Shown here: positions 25,101 through 33,451 of the stretch, piece after piece
Position numbering within the stretch: the stretch's first letter is position 1
How the letters are laid out: every line of letters begins with the position of its first letter
Assembly: GCA_044350425.1 (NCBI GenBank)
Contig: JBILHS010000010.1
Coordinates: 1 to 64,000, forward strand
Direction of reading: 5' to 3'
Length of the DNA stretch: 64,000 nucleotides
Source of the DNA: M3007 sp044350425
Lineage (GTDB): Bacteria; Bacteroidota; Bacteroidia; Chitinophagales; Saprospiraceae
Notes under the pieces: generated by a model
The model's database searches: none
What the model was told of the DNA's origin: nothing
The model's input: only the letters and a program-made list of their open reading frames with translations
Made by a program: the position numbers and the translations under genes

Positions 25101-26459
25101 GACGGCAAACCAGTACAGGTGGTCGTGTCTCGTACCGGTGAAATTCGTATGGTCGACACCAAGTCCAATCGTGTTCTGGCCAACAACTACATCCCGTATG
25201 GCTCCTTCCTTTTTGTAAAAGAAGGCCAGGAAGTACAAAGGGGTGACAAGATGTGCGAATGGGATCCGTTCAACGCCGTGATCGTGAGTGACTTTACCGG
25301 TGTGATCCGATACAATAGTCTGGAAGAAGGTACCAACTACCGTATGGACCGTGACGATCAGACAGGCTTTGCCGAGAAGATCGTTATTGAAAGTAAGAAC
25401 AAGAAGAAGATCCCTTCACTCACTGTTTTGAATCCAAAAACAGGGGAGGAATTGAAAAGCTTCTCGCTCCCGGTAGGTGCATATATCACCGTTGAAGACA
25501 ACGATGAAGTAAAATCCGGTCAGCAGATCGTGAAGATCCCGCGTAAACTGGGTAAGATCTCCGACATCACGGGTGGTCTGCCACGTGTTACCGAGCTTTT
25601 CGAAGCACGTACGCCTTCCAACCCGGCTGTAGTAGCTGAGATTGACGGTGTGATCACCTTCGGTGGCATCAAACGGGGCAACCGCGAGGCCTTCATCAAA
25701 GCCAAAGACGGTCAGGAGCGTAAATACATGGTTCCACTGACGAAGCACGTTCTGGTGCAGCACGAAGACTTCGTGCGCTCTGGTACTGCGATCACAGAGG
25801 GTACTATTTCGGTGAAAGACATTCTGGCCATTCGCGGACCTTTTGCGGCATCGCAATACCTCGTGAACGGTGTACAGGAAGTTTACCGTGCACAGGGTAT
25901 CAATATCAACGACAAGCACTTAGAGGTGATCGTTCGCCAGATGCTGCGCCGTCTTGAAATTGTAGATCCGGGTGATACACACTTCCTGACCGGCGAACCA
26001 GTAGAGCGCAATGAGTTTGTGGATTACAATGACTGGATCTACGACAAAAAGCTCATCCTCGACAGCGGCGACAGCACGAAACTGAAGCCAGGTGCTTTGG
26101 TGACCCTGCGTCAGGTGCGTGAAGAGAACTCTTTCCTGAAGCGCAACGACAAAAAGCTGGTTGAATACCGCGACGCTACTTCTTCCACCGCTGTCTCGAT
26201 GCTTCTGGGTATCACCAAGGCATCGCTTGGAACGGAATCATGGATCTCTGCGGCATCGTTCCAGGAGACCACCAAGGTGCTTTCTACTGCAGCCATCGCT
26301 GCCAAGAAAGACCACCTGATGGGTCTGAAAGAGAACGTTATCGTGGGCAAGAAGATCCCTGCAGGTACGGGCATGCGTCAGTACAACAACATTCAGGTGA
26401 CAGGTTCTGGTCGTCCGTTTAAGGAGGCGACTGAAGGTGTTGCGGAGGAAGCTGAATAG
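22164..26459 (+). CDS. rpoC: DNA-directed RNA polymerase beta' subunit
   Basis: 1431 residues from ATG 22164 (MPFKKKSNKTDQGF); an in-frame TTG at 22149 is less likely. The N-terminal zinc module (CYCGKYKRIRYKGIVCDRC) is followed by the catalytic loop NADFDGDQMAVH near residue 473. The bridge/trigger region and the second zinc site (CESRHGVCGKCYG) come later. Complete, with a normal C-terminus. It is followed by a terminator at 26503. The two-gene insertion upstream does not disturb the reading frame. Confidence 0.99.
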   Translation: MPFKKKSNKTDQGFDSIVIALASPDEILERSYGEVLKPETINYRSYKPERDGLFCERIFGPVKDYECYCGKYKRIRYKGIVCDRCGVEVTEKKVRRERMGHIRLVVPVVHIWFFKSLPNKIGYILGLSSKKLESIIYYERYVVIQPGIKEAEGIPKMHLLTEEEYLEILDALPKENQSLDNSHPDKFIAMMGAEAVFTLLSILNLDDLSAKLRHDAHAETSMAKKTEANKRLRVVEAFRDGLESSGQRPEWTIIQYLPVVPPELRPLVPLDGGRFASSDLNDLYRRVIIRNNRLKRLLEIKAPEVILRNEKRMLQEAVDSLFDNSRKSNAVKAEGGRALKSLSDILKGKQGRFRQNLLGKRVDYSGRSVIVVGPTLKLHECGIPKAMAAELFKPFIIRKLIERGIVKTVKSAKKLVDRKDQVIWEILENILRGHPVMLNRAPTLHRLSIQAFQPRIIEGKAIQLHPLVCTSFNADFDGDQMAVHVPLSQAAILEAQVLMLSSHNMLNPQDGSPITLPSQDMVLGLYYLTKERKSIPEAPVKGEGRRFYSAEEVGIAYNEGQLDLHASIECRVPLEENGAIIYRRIATTAGRVLFNQAVPQGVPYINELLTKRNLKGIISGILNRTSFKQTAEFLDAIKELGFGMAFKAGLSFNLGDLVIPELKKTALAAAQTEVDEVWDNYNMGLITYNERYNQIIDKWTFADNRITDQLMKELTTSKQGFNSVYMMLDSGARGSKQQIKQLCGLRGLMAKPRKSGDTGGAIIENPILSNFLEGLSVQEFFISTHGARKGLADTALKTADAGYLTRRLVDVAQDVVIREVDCNTLRGLDTTAFKEGEKVIVNLKDRIKGRYSLHDIYHPDTEVLMVSAGEYITDDIATAIESAEIESVNIRSVLTCESRHGVCGKCYGKNLATGRIAEMGDAVGIIAAQSIGEPGTQLTLRTFHTGGTAMLSQTENTLTARATGRLEFDSIRTVDGTDADGKPVQVVVSRTGEIRMVDTKSNRVLANNYIPYGSFLFVKEGQEVQRGDKMCEWDPFNAVIVSDFTGVIRYNSLEEGTNYRMDRDDQTGFAEKIVIESKNKKKIPSLTVLNPKTGEELKSFSLPVGAYITVEDNDEVKSGQQIVKIPRKLGKISDITGGLPRVTELFEARTPSNPAVVAEIDGVITFGGIKRGNREAFIKAKDGQERKYMVPLTKHVLVQHEDFVRSGTAITEGTISVKDILAIRGPFAASQYLVNGVQEVYRAQGININDKHLEVIVRQMLRRLEIVDPGDTHFLTGEPVERNEFVDYNDWIYDKKLILDSGDSTKLKPGALVTLRQVREENSFLKRNDKKLVEYRDATSSTAVSMLLGITKASLGTESWISAASFQETTKVLSTAAIAAKKDHLMGLKENVIVGKKIPAGTGMRQYNNIQVTGSGRPFKEATEGVAEEAE

Positions 26460-26502
26460 TAATGTAAGTTAGACTAATGGACGTTGGACATTAGACAAAT
26501 AT

Positions 26503-26538
26503 AAAAGCCCCTGAGATTTAATCTTAGGGGCTTTTTTT
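26503..26538 (+). terminator. Terminator of the rpoBC unit
   Basis: Stem AAAAGCCCCTGAGAT with ATCTTAGGGGCTTTT (one G-T pair) around a TTA loop, followed by T7. A classic intrinsic terminator. Confidence 0.9.
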
Positions 26539-26572
26539 GTGGATTTAGGAAAGAGTGATTAGTCGCACGAGA

Positions 26573-26817
26573 CACTTTTTAAGCAATTTGGCTACAGGTA
26601 TTTATCTTATACGATGAAAAACACAAGAAGCATAATATTGGGATTCCTTTGCATCTTTGCTTTGGTGACCATAACCAACGACTTTTCCACGGCCTTAGGC
26701 TTCAATGGGTTTTACATCGGCAATCCTAATAAGTACGTGGTTGCAGCGCTTGGCGCTATAACTAGTGTATTTTTGAAACAAGGCGCTGAGAATCAGCGGC
26801 GTATGCCGAATATTTGA
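26573..26817 (+). repeat. Left copy of a ~245-bp direct repeat flanking a T9SS gene
   Basis: It starts in the shared words CACTTTTTAAGCAATTT, includes the 67-residue gene and ends at its stop. The right copy is at 28673-28920. The two align throughout with scattered substitutions, so they arose by duplication some time ago. Confidence 0.85.
26614..26817 (+). CDS. Small hydrophobic protein, copy A (67 residues, unknown)
   Basis: 67 residues: a hydrophobic N-terminus (SIILGFLCIFALVTITND), the segment FYIGNPNKYVVAALGAIT and a basic tail ending QRRMP. Probably two short membrane segments. I know no family. Copy B at 28717-28920 has the same length. Most differences are conservative and the reading frame is kept, so the protein, not only the DNA, appears to be maintained. 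It stands 45 bp before a T9SS protein gene. Confidence 0.65.
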   Translation: MKNTRSIILGFLCIFALVTITNDFSTALGFNGFYIGNPNKYVVAALGAITSVFLKQGAENQRRMPNI

Positions 26818-26862
26818 TGTGGCAATGATTATATAAACAGCCTCTTACCTTTTTCGATCAAC

Positions 26863-28602
26863 ATGATTAAAGGGATATTCCTCTTTGTTCTTTTTCCTCA
26901 GTTTGCATTTGCGCAAATGTTCGACAATACATGGATGCTTGGGTATTTCAACGACACAATCTTGAGCAATCAGAACGGAATCGAAATTTTGACGTTCCCA
27001 GAGGGATGCATCAAAATTGAGCAGAACACACAATTGGAGCGGTTTGATTTTAGTGAAACAAACACTTCATTGTCAGATTCGAGCGGCAATATATTGACCT
27101 TTACCAATGGAGTGCATATCGGCAATGCGGATTGGGAAATCATGGACAATGGCGAGCATATTACAGATGCACTTGAGGCGGTGGGGGAATTGCATTCACA
27201 ATGGGTATTGATACTCCCATTCCCTGAACACCCACATAAACAAATATTTTTTTACGAACAAAATGGATTCACAAGTGCTCTCTCGGTTCATGCGACAAAA
27301 CTCCGATATGGAATTATTGATATGGAAGAGGATATTGGGTTGGGCAAAGTAATAGTTAGAGATAGTGTTCTAATTGAAGATACCCTGTCAGTAGGCAAGA
27401 TTAACGCTGTTAAGCACGCCAATGGAAGGGACTGGTGGGTCTTTGTAAATGAGAAAAATACTAATCGCTTCCACCGACTTTTATTAGACCCTAATGGGGG
27501 GCACTTGTCTGGGAATCAGACCATTGGCCTAACAGTATTTGACGGTGTAGGCCAAGGGGCGTTCTCTCCAAACGGAGAACACTATTTTATTTATGGCACG
27601 ATTGGCACTACTGAGGGGGCCTATATTGACCTTTACGATTTTGACCGATGTGAGGGGCTGTTTTACAACCATAGACAGTATCATTTTATCGAAAGGAACT
27701 GGGGGGGTGGAGCATTTTCTCCAAATTCTCGTTACCTGTACATCAATCGTCATACAAAAGCTTATCAGTACGACTTAGAAGCCTCAGATGTCTGGTCAAG
27801 CCGGGTGCAAGTGGCTGAGTATGACGGGCATTTGGATCCTTTCAATACTACCTTTTATCTGATGCAACTCGCCCCCGACGGCAAGATATACGCCAGCACT
27901 ACTAATGGCGTGAAATCCATGCACGTCATCCACAGCCCAGACGAGGCTGGACTTGGGTGCCAGTACCAGCAGCACGGAATCGAGTTGCCTACCTACAACT
28001 CTTTCTCTATTCCCACCTTCCCCAACTACCGCCTCGGCCCGCTCGACGGCTCGGCCTGTGATACACTGGGAATTAATAACCTCCCCATATCATGGTGGCG
28101 CTCCGAGCAAGACACCCTCGACCCATTCAAGGTGGCTTTTCACGACCTGTCTTATTACGAACCTAATAATTGGGCCTGGGATTTTGGAGACGCCGTTTCC
28201 GGCTTGAACAATACCAGCAGCAATCGCCATCCTGACCACCTCTTTTCTGCTCCGGGGGAATATCAAGTATGCCTAAAGGTAAGCAATGACAATGGAAGTA
28301 ATACCCTATGCCGTACCCTTAAACTCGGCAACACATTTACCGAAAACCCTGACGTGCTAGAGCGTATACAGGTTTCGCCCAACCCATTCAGCAACCACCT
28401 CAACATTGCGCTGAGTGCAAACTTGCGAATTCCAGTTTTTCGGCTTTACGATCAATTAGGTAGGCTGGTGCGCGAGGAGCGTTTGGCTTTTGGCAATACG
28501 GATCTTGAAACGCTTGCTTTGCCCAAGGGAATATACTTTTGGCAGGTTTTTGCTACTGGGGAGCTTGTTAAAAGTGGAAAACTGGTAAAAATGGGACAAT
28601 AA
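26863..28602 (+). CDS. Secreted beta-propeller/PKD protein with T9SS sorting domain
   Basis: 579 residues. Signal peptide MIKGIFLFVLFPQFAFAQ. A long beta-rich region with propeller-like repeats (GAFSPNGEHYFIYG, GAFSPNSRYLYINR, LAPDGKIYAST) ends in the strongly conserved block YNSFSIPTFPNYRLGPLDG, which recurs in many Bacteroidota cargo proteins. A PKD domain (WAWDFGD ... FSAPGEYQVCLKV) and a T9SS domain (VSPNPFSNHLNIAL to LPKGIYFWQVF) follow. Likely displayed at the surface; the ligand is unknown. The 5' half is AT-rich and the 3' half more GC-rich, suggesting a mosaic origin. Confidence 0.9.
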   Translation: MIKGIFLFVLFPQFAFAQMFDNTWMLGYFNDTILSNQNGIEILTFPEGCIKIEQNTQLERFDFSETNTSLSDSSGNILTFTNGVHIGNADWEIMDNGEHITDALEAVGELHSQWVLILPFPEHPHKQIFFYEQNGFTSALSVHATKLRYGIIDMEEDIGLGKVIVRDSVLIEDTLSVGKINAVKHANGRDWWVFVNEKNTNRFHRLLLDPNGGHLSGNQTIGLTVFDGVGQGAFSPNGEHYFIYGTIGTTEGAYIDLYDFDRCEGLFYNHRQYHFIERNWGGGAFSPNSRYLYINRHTKAYQYDLEASDVWSSRVQVAEYDGHLDPFNTTFYLMQLAPDGKIYASTTNGVKSMHVIHSPDEAGLGCQYQQHGIELPTYNSFSIPTFPNYRLGPLDGSACDTLGINNLPISWWRSEQDTLDPFKVAFHDLSYYEPNNWAWDFGDAVSGLNNTSSNRHPDHLFSAPGEYQVCLKVSNDNGSNTLCRTLKLGNTFTENPDVLERIQVSPNPFSNHLNIALSANLRIPVFRLYDQLGRLVREERLAFGNTDLETLALPKGIYFWQVFATGELVKSGKLVKMGQ

Positions 28603-28672
28603 AATTTTAGAATGACTTATGGTTGACGAAAAGTTTGGGCGCCGAAATTGAAACGGCGAATGGACTCCAGGC

Positions 28673-28920
28673 GCACCTTTTTTAAGCAATTTCCCTTCCG
28701 CTATTTATCTTGTACGATGAAAAACACAAAAAGCATAATATTAGAATTTCTTTGCATTTTTGGCTTGATGACCATAATCAACGATTTTCCCACGGCCTTG
28801 GGCTACAATGGGCTTTACATCGGCAATCCTAATAAGTACGTGATTGCAGCGCTTAATGCTATAACTATTATATTTTTAAAACAAGTCGCAGATAATCAGC
28901 GGCGTATGCCGAGCAAATAA
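28673..28920 (+). repeat. Right copy of the ~245-bp direct repeat
   Basis: It begins CACCTTTTTTAAGCAATTT and carries the second 67-residue gene. It is the partner of 26573-26817. Confidence 0.85.
28717..28920 (+). CDS. Small hydrophobic protein, copy B (67 residues, unknown)
   Basis: 67 residues from ATG 28717. It matches copy A along its whole length (shared ALG[FY]NG[FL]YIGNPNKYV and NQRRMP). Differences such as LVTITND to LMTIIND keep hydrophobicity. In-frame TTG/ATG codons further upstream (28648) lie outside the similarity and are not used. No recognised family. Confidence 0.65.
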   Translation: MKNTKSIILEFLCIFGLMTIINDFPTALGYNGLYIGNPNKYVIAALNAITIIFLKQVADNQRRMPSK

Positions 28921-28983
28921 GTATTGCAAGTATAAAGTACATCCGAAAACCATCCAGATCCTCGGAGATAGGCTAAAATAGCC

Positions 28984-29724
28984 TCAAACAGCCGCCACCT
29001 TCTTCTTCAACACAAAGTGCATCCCCAGATAAACTTTCCGCACCATTTCATCGGCGGCGAGTTCTTCGGCGGTGCCGGCTTTGAGGATGCCGCCTTCAAA
29101 CATCAGATAGGCGCGATCGGTGATGCTCAGGGTTTCCTGTACGTTGTGGTCGGTGATGAGGATGCCGATGTTTTTGGTCTTGAGTTTTTCCACGATGGAC
29201 TGGATATCCTCCACGGCGATGGGATCGATGCCAGCAAAGGGTTCATCCAGCAGGATAAAATTCGGGTCAGATGCCAGGGCCCGCGCGATTTCTGTACGTC
29301 GGCGTTCGCCTCCGGAAAGTGTATCTCCATTGCCCTTGCGCACCCGGTTGAGGTTGAATTCATCGAGCAGGGATTCCAGTTTGTCGTGCTGTGCTTCCTT
29401 GCTCAATTTGGTCATTTCCAGCACCGCACGGATATTGTCTTCCACCGATAGTTTGCGGAAAACACTCGGCTCCTGCGGCAGGTAACCGATGCCTTTCTGG
29501 GCACGGCGGTACATGGGCAGGTCTGTGATCTCTTCGTCGTCCAGATAGACATGGCCTGCGGTGGGTTTGATAAACCCAACGGTCATGTAAAACGAGGTGG
29601 TTTTTCCGGCGCCGTTGGGCCCCAAAAGTCCCACAATTTCGCCCTGCTCCACCTGGAAGGAGACGCCTTTGACCACAGTGCGTTTGCCGTAGTTTTTGAC
29701 GATATTTTCAGCTCTAAGAATCAT
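28984..29724 (-). CDS. lptB: LPS export ABC transporter ATP-binding protein LptB
   Basis: 246 residues. Walker A GPNGAGKTT (residues ~35-43), the Q-loop in GYLPQEPSVFRKLSVEDN, signature LSGGERRRTEIARAL, Walker B FILLDEPFAGIDP and the switch His in ITDHNVQETL. The GYLPQE and DEPFAGIDPIAV blocks are specific to LptB, the motor that extracts lipopolysaccharide from the inner membrane with LptFG. No other lpt genes are nearby. Start ATG at 29724, just beside a long palindromic region. Confidence 0.95.
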   Translation of the reverse strand: MILRAENIVKNYGKRTVVKGVSFQVEQGEIVGLLGPNGAGKTTSFYMTVGFIKPTAGHVYLDDEEITDLPMYRRAQKGIGYLPQEPSVFRKLSVEDNIRAVLEMTKLSKEAQHDKLESLLDEFNLNRVRKGNGDTLSGGERRRTEIARALASDPNFILLDEPFAGIDPIAVEDIQSIVEKLKTKNIGILITDHNVQETLSITDRAYLMFEGGILKAGTAEELAADEMVRKVYLGMHFVLKKKVAAV

Positions 29725-29756
29725 ATCTCTACGTTATGTATGATGTATGAACTATG

Positions 29757-29915
29757 ATGTATGAAGTATGATGTATGAACTATGATGTAGGATGTATGAT
29801 GTATGATGTATGAACTATGATGTAGAAAAAACCTAATAAATGGCTCATACATCACATATTAAACATCATACATCATACATCCTACATCATAGTTCATACA
29901 TCATACTTCATACAT
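29757..29915. repeat. Perfect 53-bp inverted repeat built of ATGATGTATGA words
   Basis: Arms 29757-29809 and 29863-29915 are exact reverse complements with a 53-base spacer. Each arm is a chain of variants of TATGATGTATGAA. The right arm ends at the stop codon of yqeY, and the left arm lies 33 bp upstream of lptB. It is the longest perfect palindrome seen in the window. Confidence 0.95.
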
Positions 29916-30358
29916 TACAATAACCGTTTTACTATTTCTGAAATGGCGCGGCCTTCGGCTTTGCCGGCCAGTTCTTTGTTGGCTGCGCCCATCACCTTGC
30001 CCATGTCTCGGGCTGATTCAGCGCCGGTTTCCTGGATGATCCTTTTAATAATTGCTTCCAGTTCTGCGCCTTCCAGCATGGCGGGCAGGTATTTCCGGAT
30101 GACTTCGATCTCCTCTTTTTCTATTTTAGCCAGCTCGGGCCGGTTGTTCTTCTCGTAAATATCGAGTGATTCCTGACGGGTTTTAACCAGCTTTTGGAGC
30201 ATTTGCACCTCGCGGGTCTCGTCAATGATCTGACCGGTACCATCGGTTTTCGCCAGTTGTATGAGCGATTTGATGGCGCGGATGCCACGCAGGGTTACCT
30301 CGTCTTTGGCTTTCATGGCGATTACGAGGTCTTTGCTGATTTTTTCTTCGAGTGTCAT
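29915..30358 (-). CDS. GatB/YqeY domain protein
   Basis: 147 residues. The segment RKYLPAMLEGAELEAIIKRII and the C-terminal DMGKVMGAANKELAGKAEGR...IVKRLL are the YqeY family pattern. It resembles the tRNA-binding tail of the GatB amidotransferase subunit. The family is thought to touch tRNA-dependent amidation, but its function is unproven. Normal length. Same strand as lptB, separated by the palindrome. Confidence 0.93.
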   Translation of the reverse strand: MTLEEKISKDLVIAMKAKDEVTLRGIRAIKSLIQLAKTDGTGQIIDETREVQMLQKLVKTRQESLDIYEKNNRPELAKIEKEEIEVIRKYLPAMLEGAELEAIIKRIIQETGAESARDMGKVMGAANKELAGKAEGRAISEIVKRLL

Positions 30359-30450
30359 TTTTTTGTGGATTTGTTTATGTGGTTATTTGGTTAAAATTGG
30401 TCGGTTGTAGGGTGAAATTAGTTGTTTTTTTTGCCTGGCAAATCCCCAAC

Positions 30451-31881
30451 TCACCCAATCCCCAAAAAGAACAAACGTTTTTTCCGGATCAAACGTGCCA
30501 CTTCCACCGGAACTTTTTCTTCCCAGCCTTTTTCACCGTTTTGGATCATGGCTAAAACTTCTTTGTGGTAAATGCCGAGGATCGCGGGATTGAACCCCTG
30601 AATGTCCACAATGTTGCGACTTTCCAGCAGATGATCATACAAAAAGTGAATGGCTTGCGGGATGATCAGATTTTTTGAGTCAATGAGGTTTGCGATTCCG
30701 CTTCCGGAAGTTTTTTCACTTCCTATGGAATGCGCTGGGTAGATATAAAAGCGAACATTGCGTGGGAAGACCTCTCCAAAAGCCACCAGCAGATTGTCCG
30801 CATTGGCCTCGCAGGTCTCCCGAAGGATGTTCTGAAGTTTTCGTGCGCCCATGGCAAGTCCGATCCTTGGGATTTTATAATCAGCAAAATACGCAATCAA
30901 CCGCTTGTGCTGTACGCAATCCGAGATCACAACCGTCTGTCCCAGGGCACAAAGGATCTCGGCGCGGTCCAGAAAATCCCGCTCGCTCAGGGTGCCGTCT
31001 GCCCGCAGGTTGTCCAGGGTGATCTCAGAGAGCAAAAAAGTATGGGCCGGATCCACATCGGGCTCGGCTCGGAACTGTTTGTAGGCGCAGTGGATCATGT
31101 CTTCCTGCACCAGGGTGGGTGGCCGATAACTCCCGCGGGCCACCAGGATCGATTTTTTGTACAGGAACTCTCCGGCGTGCAGACTGTCGCCATCCGGGCC
31201 GAAAATGGCTACTTCGGAGAGCTGGTTTTTCACCAGCCAAAGGCAGAGCAGCCGGTTATCCAGATGCTGGAAGTCTGGCCCTTTCAGCCGAACCATATCA
31301 ATTTTTACCCGTCCGTGCAGGTTGTCTATCAGGGAATGAAGCAGGGTTTCAGGGTCGCTTTGGTATCGGTAGCAGGCATACAACATGTTGACCCCCAGTA
31401 TGCCCACGGCCTGTTGTTGCAGTCGGTTGTCCTGGTCTAAAAGCCGGACGTGCACGATCAGATCATTGGGCGCGCCGCCTGGCTCCAGTTGAAATCGAAG
31501 TCCGAGCCAGCCGTCTCCTTTGATGGTCTTTTGGTAATTGATGGCAGCTACCGTGTCGGCAAAGGCAAAAAAGCATTGTTTTGGGCGCAGGAGCCGGAGC
31601 CGGCCTTCCATGAGCGCATACTCGTGGGCCAGCATTTTATAAAGCCGGGATTCACAGACATAGCGGCCTTTTCCTTGTTCTTCGGCGCCATAGATCTCGT
31701 CGCTCACCACCTTGTCATAAGCACTCATGGTCTTGGCGATCGTGCCCGCTGCGGCACCCGCCTGGAAGAAGTGTCGTGCCACCTCCTGCCCGGCACCAAT
31801 TTCTGCGAAAGCGCCGTATACCCGGTCGTCCAGATTGATTTCCAGGGCTTTTTGTTCTGTTTCTAGGATCCTGCGTGTCAT
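30451..31881 (-). CDS. Conserved Bacteroidota protein of unknown function
   Basis: 476 residues from ATG 31881 (MTRRILETEQKALEINLDD). A TTG eight codons earlier is possible but adds a non-conserved stretch. It is a soluble protein without signal peptide. The blocks YGAFAEIGAGQEVARHFFQ, GAAAGTIAKTMSAYDK and LLVAFGEVFPRNVRFYIYP look highly conserved and I recognise them as a widespread Bacteroidota family, but no catalytic motif can be named. Database names given to such proteins are not supported by what I see. It ends 92 bp before yqeY on the same strand. Confidence 0.8.
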   Translation of the reverse strand: MTRRILETEQKALEINLDDRVYGAFAEIGAGQEVARHFFQAGAAAGTIAKTMSAYDKVVSDEIYGAEEQGKGRYVCESRLYKMLAHEYALMEGRLRLLRPKQCFFAFADTVAAINYQKTIKGDGWLGLRFQLEPGGAPNDLIVHVRLLDQDNRLQQQAVGILGVNMLYACYRYQSDPETLLHSLIDNLHGRVKIDMVRLKGPDFQHLDNRLLCLWLVKNQLSEVAIFGPDGDSLHAGEFLYKKSILVARGSYRPPTLVQEDMIHCAYKQFRAEPDVDPAHTFLLSEITLDNLRADGTLSERDFLDRAEILCALGQTVVISDCVQHKRLIAYFADYKIPRIGLAMGARKLQNILRETCEANADNLLVAFGEVFPRNVRFYIYPAHSIGSEKTSGSGIANLIDSKNLIIPQAIHFLYDHLLESRNIVDIQGFNPAILGIYHKEVLAMIQNGEKGWEEKVPVEVARLIRKKRLFFLGIG

Positions 31882-31991
31882 AATTAGAGGCACAAGGTAC
31901 GTCAAGGATTAGCGAATTTTATTTCAGACGCGCTCGCTAGTCTGGCGATTTCTATCTTTGCCGACTTTTTTATATTCTGGTGGGTTATTAG

Positions 31992-32086
31992 AGGGGTGGA
32001 ACACGGGTTTCACGGATGAGACACGGATTATATCCCTTTTTAATTCAAAATCCGTGTCTCATCCGTGAAATCCGTGTTCCACCCCT
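31992..32086. repeat. 37-bp inverted repeat upstream of the trans-sulfuration gene
   Basis: Arms 31992-32028 and 32050-32086 pair with one mismatch over 37 positions around a 21-base loop. The arms contain CACGGATGAGACACGGAT and its complement. A closely similar word (ATCCGTGTCTCATCCGTGA) appears again at 54788-54806. The right arm ends 34 bp before the start of the next gene. Confidence 0.9.
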
Positions 32087-32120
32087 CGAGATGGCGCTCC
32101 CAGGCAATTCAAACCATAAC

Positions 32121-33266
32121 ATGAAGTTCGCTACCAAAGCCATCCATGCCGGCATAGAGCCAGACCCCAGCACCGGGGCAGTAATGACACCCATTTACCA
32201 GACCTCCACGTACGCGCAGGCTTCGCCCGGCGAGCACAAAGGCTACGAGTATGCCCGCACCCAGAACCCAACCCGTTCGGTGCTGGAAAAGAACCTCGCA
32301 GCACTTGAAAATGGCACTGAGGCCATCTGTTTTTCCTCTGGTCTGGCGGCCCAGGATGCAGTGATCAAACTGCTTTCTGCAGGAGATGAAGTGCTGGCAG
32401 TCAATGACTTGTATGGCGGTTCTTATCGCCAGATGATCCGTGTTTGGGGACAATGGGGACTTAAAAGCCGCTTTATAGACATGTATACAGCGGCCAACGT
32501 GGAAAACGAGATCAGCCCGGCTACGAAACTGATCTGGATCGAAACGCCTACCAATCCGATGCTCAATATTGTGGACATCGCGGCGGTTTGCGCCATCGCC
32601 CGAAAGCATGGCATCATGACTTGTGTGGACAATACCTTCGCTTCGCCTTACCTGCAAAACCCGCTGGACCTGGGGGCAGACATCGTATTGCACTCTGCAA
32701 CCAAGTACATTGGCGGCCACTCGGACGTGGTCCATGGCGCCCTGATCGTGAAGGATGCTGAACTTGCCCAGCGTTTGCATTTCCTGCAAAATGCCTGTGG
32801 AGCAGTACCGGGTCCGCAGGATTGTTTCCTCATTTTGCGCGGTATCAAAACCCTGCACCTGCGCGTACAACGCGCCTGCGAAAATGCAGCGGTCATTGCC
32901 CAGTTTCTGGCGGAGCACCCCAAAGTCGGGAAGGTATACTGGCCCGGATTTGCAATGCACCCTGGTCATGGCATTGCGAAAAAACAGATGCGCATGTTTG
33001 GGGCCATGGTGTCATTCGATTTGAAAAACAACTCCCTGGAAGACGCTACGAAGGTGATGAGCAATACGGAGTTGTTTACCCTGGCGGAGTCGCTGGGTGG
33101 TGTTGAATCGCTCATTGGACATCCGGCCAGTATGACTCATGCCAGTATTCCGCGGGAAGCGCGGCTCAAGGTGGGTTTGACGGACTCGCTCATTCGCCTG
33201 AGCGTTGGAGTAGAGGACGTGGATGATCTGGTAGAAGATCTGGAAAAGGCACTCCGGCATGTTTAA
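32121..33266 (+). CDS. PLP-dependent trans-sulfuration enzyme (cystathionine gamma-synthase/lyase type)
   Basis: 381 residues from ATG 32121 (MKFATKAIHAGIEPDP). In-frame upstream codons lie within the palindrome and encode nothing conserved. The fold-type I motifs are TPIYQTSTY, the YEYARTQNPTR phosphate-side loop, SGLAAQDAV, ETPTNPML, DNTFASPYLQNPL and the Schiff-base lysine in HSATKYIGGHSDVV. Members of the Cys/Met metabolism family make or split cystathionine. The sequence does not safely separate gamma-synthase from gamma-lyase, so no symbol is given. It is a single gene followed by a hairpin at 33300. Confidence 0.93.
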   Translation: MKFATKAIHAGIEPDPSTGAVMTPIYQTSTYAQASPGEHKGYEYARTQNPTRSVLEKNLAALENGTEAICFSSGLAAQDAVIKLLSAGDEVLAVNDLYGGSYRQMIRVWGQWGLKSRFIDMYTAANVENEISPATKLIWIETPTNPMLNIVDIAAVCAIARKHGIMTCVDNTFASPYLQNPLDLGADIVLHSATKYIGGHSDVVHGALIVKDAELAQRLHFLQNACGAVPGPQDCFLILRGIKTLHLRVQRACENAAVIAQFLAEHPKVGKVYWPGFAMHPGHGIAKKQMRMFGAMVSFDLKNNSLEDATKVMSNTELFTLAESLGGVESLIGHPASMTHASIPREARLKVGLTDSLIRLSVGVEDVDDLVEDLEKALRHV

Positions 33267-33299
33267 ACAGGGTTAAACCGAATTTGCACTGAAAATACG

Positions 33300-33339
33300 C
33301 TTTGTCACGTTAAGCCGCGCTGCGGCTAAAGTGGCAAAG
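33300..33339 (+). terminator. Hairpin after the trans-sulfuration gene
   Basis: CTTTGTCAC and GTGGCAAAG form the outer arms, with AAGCCGC/GCGGCTAA inside. A second short inverted repeat (TTAAGTTTGT, 33345-33354, with ACAAACTTAA, 33379-33388) follows. No T-run, so termination is only probable. Confidence 0.5.
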
Positions 33340-33451
33340 TAGACTTAAGTTTGTATCAATGTTCAAAAGGATAATTGCACAAACTTAATTGAGGCTCATA
33401 GCCCAAACGCTGTTTATGACCCTTCAAAAATCGCTTCAATTTCAACGTGTT

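Noticed and set aside
29757..29915. CRISPR or tandem-repeat array
   Set aside because: The structure is one inverted repeat, not evenly spaced direct repeats.
30451..31881. Naming the conserved hypothetical as an adenylyltransferase or receptor
   Set aside because: No nucleotide-binding motif, signal peptide or barrel pattern is visible, so the name would not be supported.
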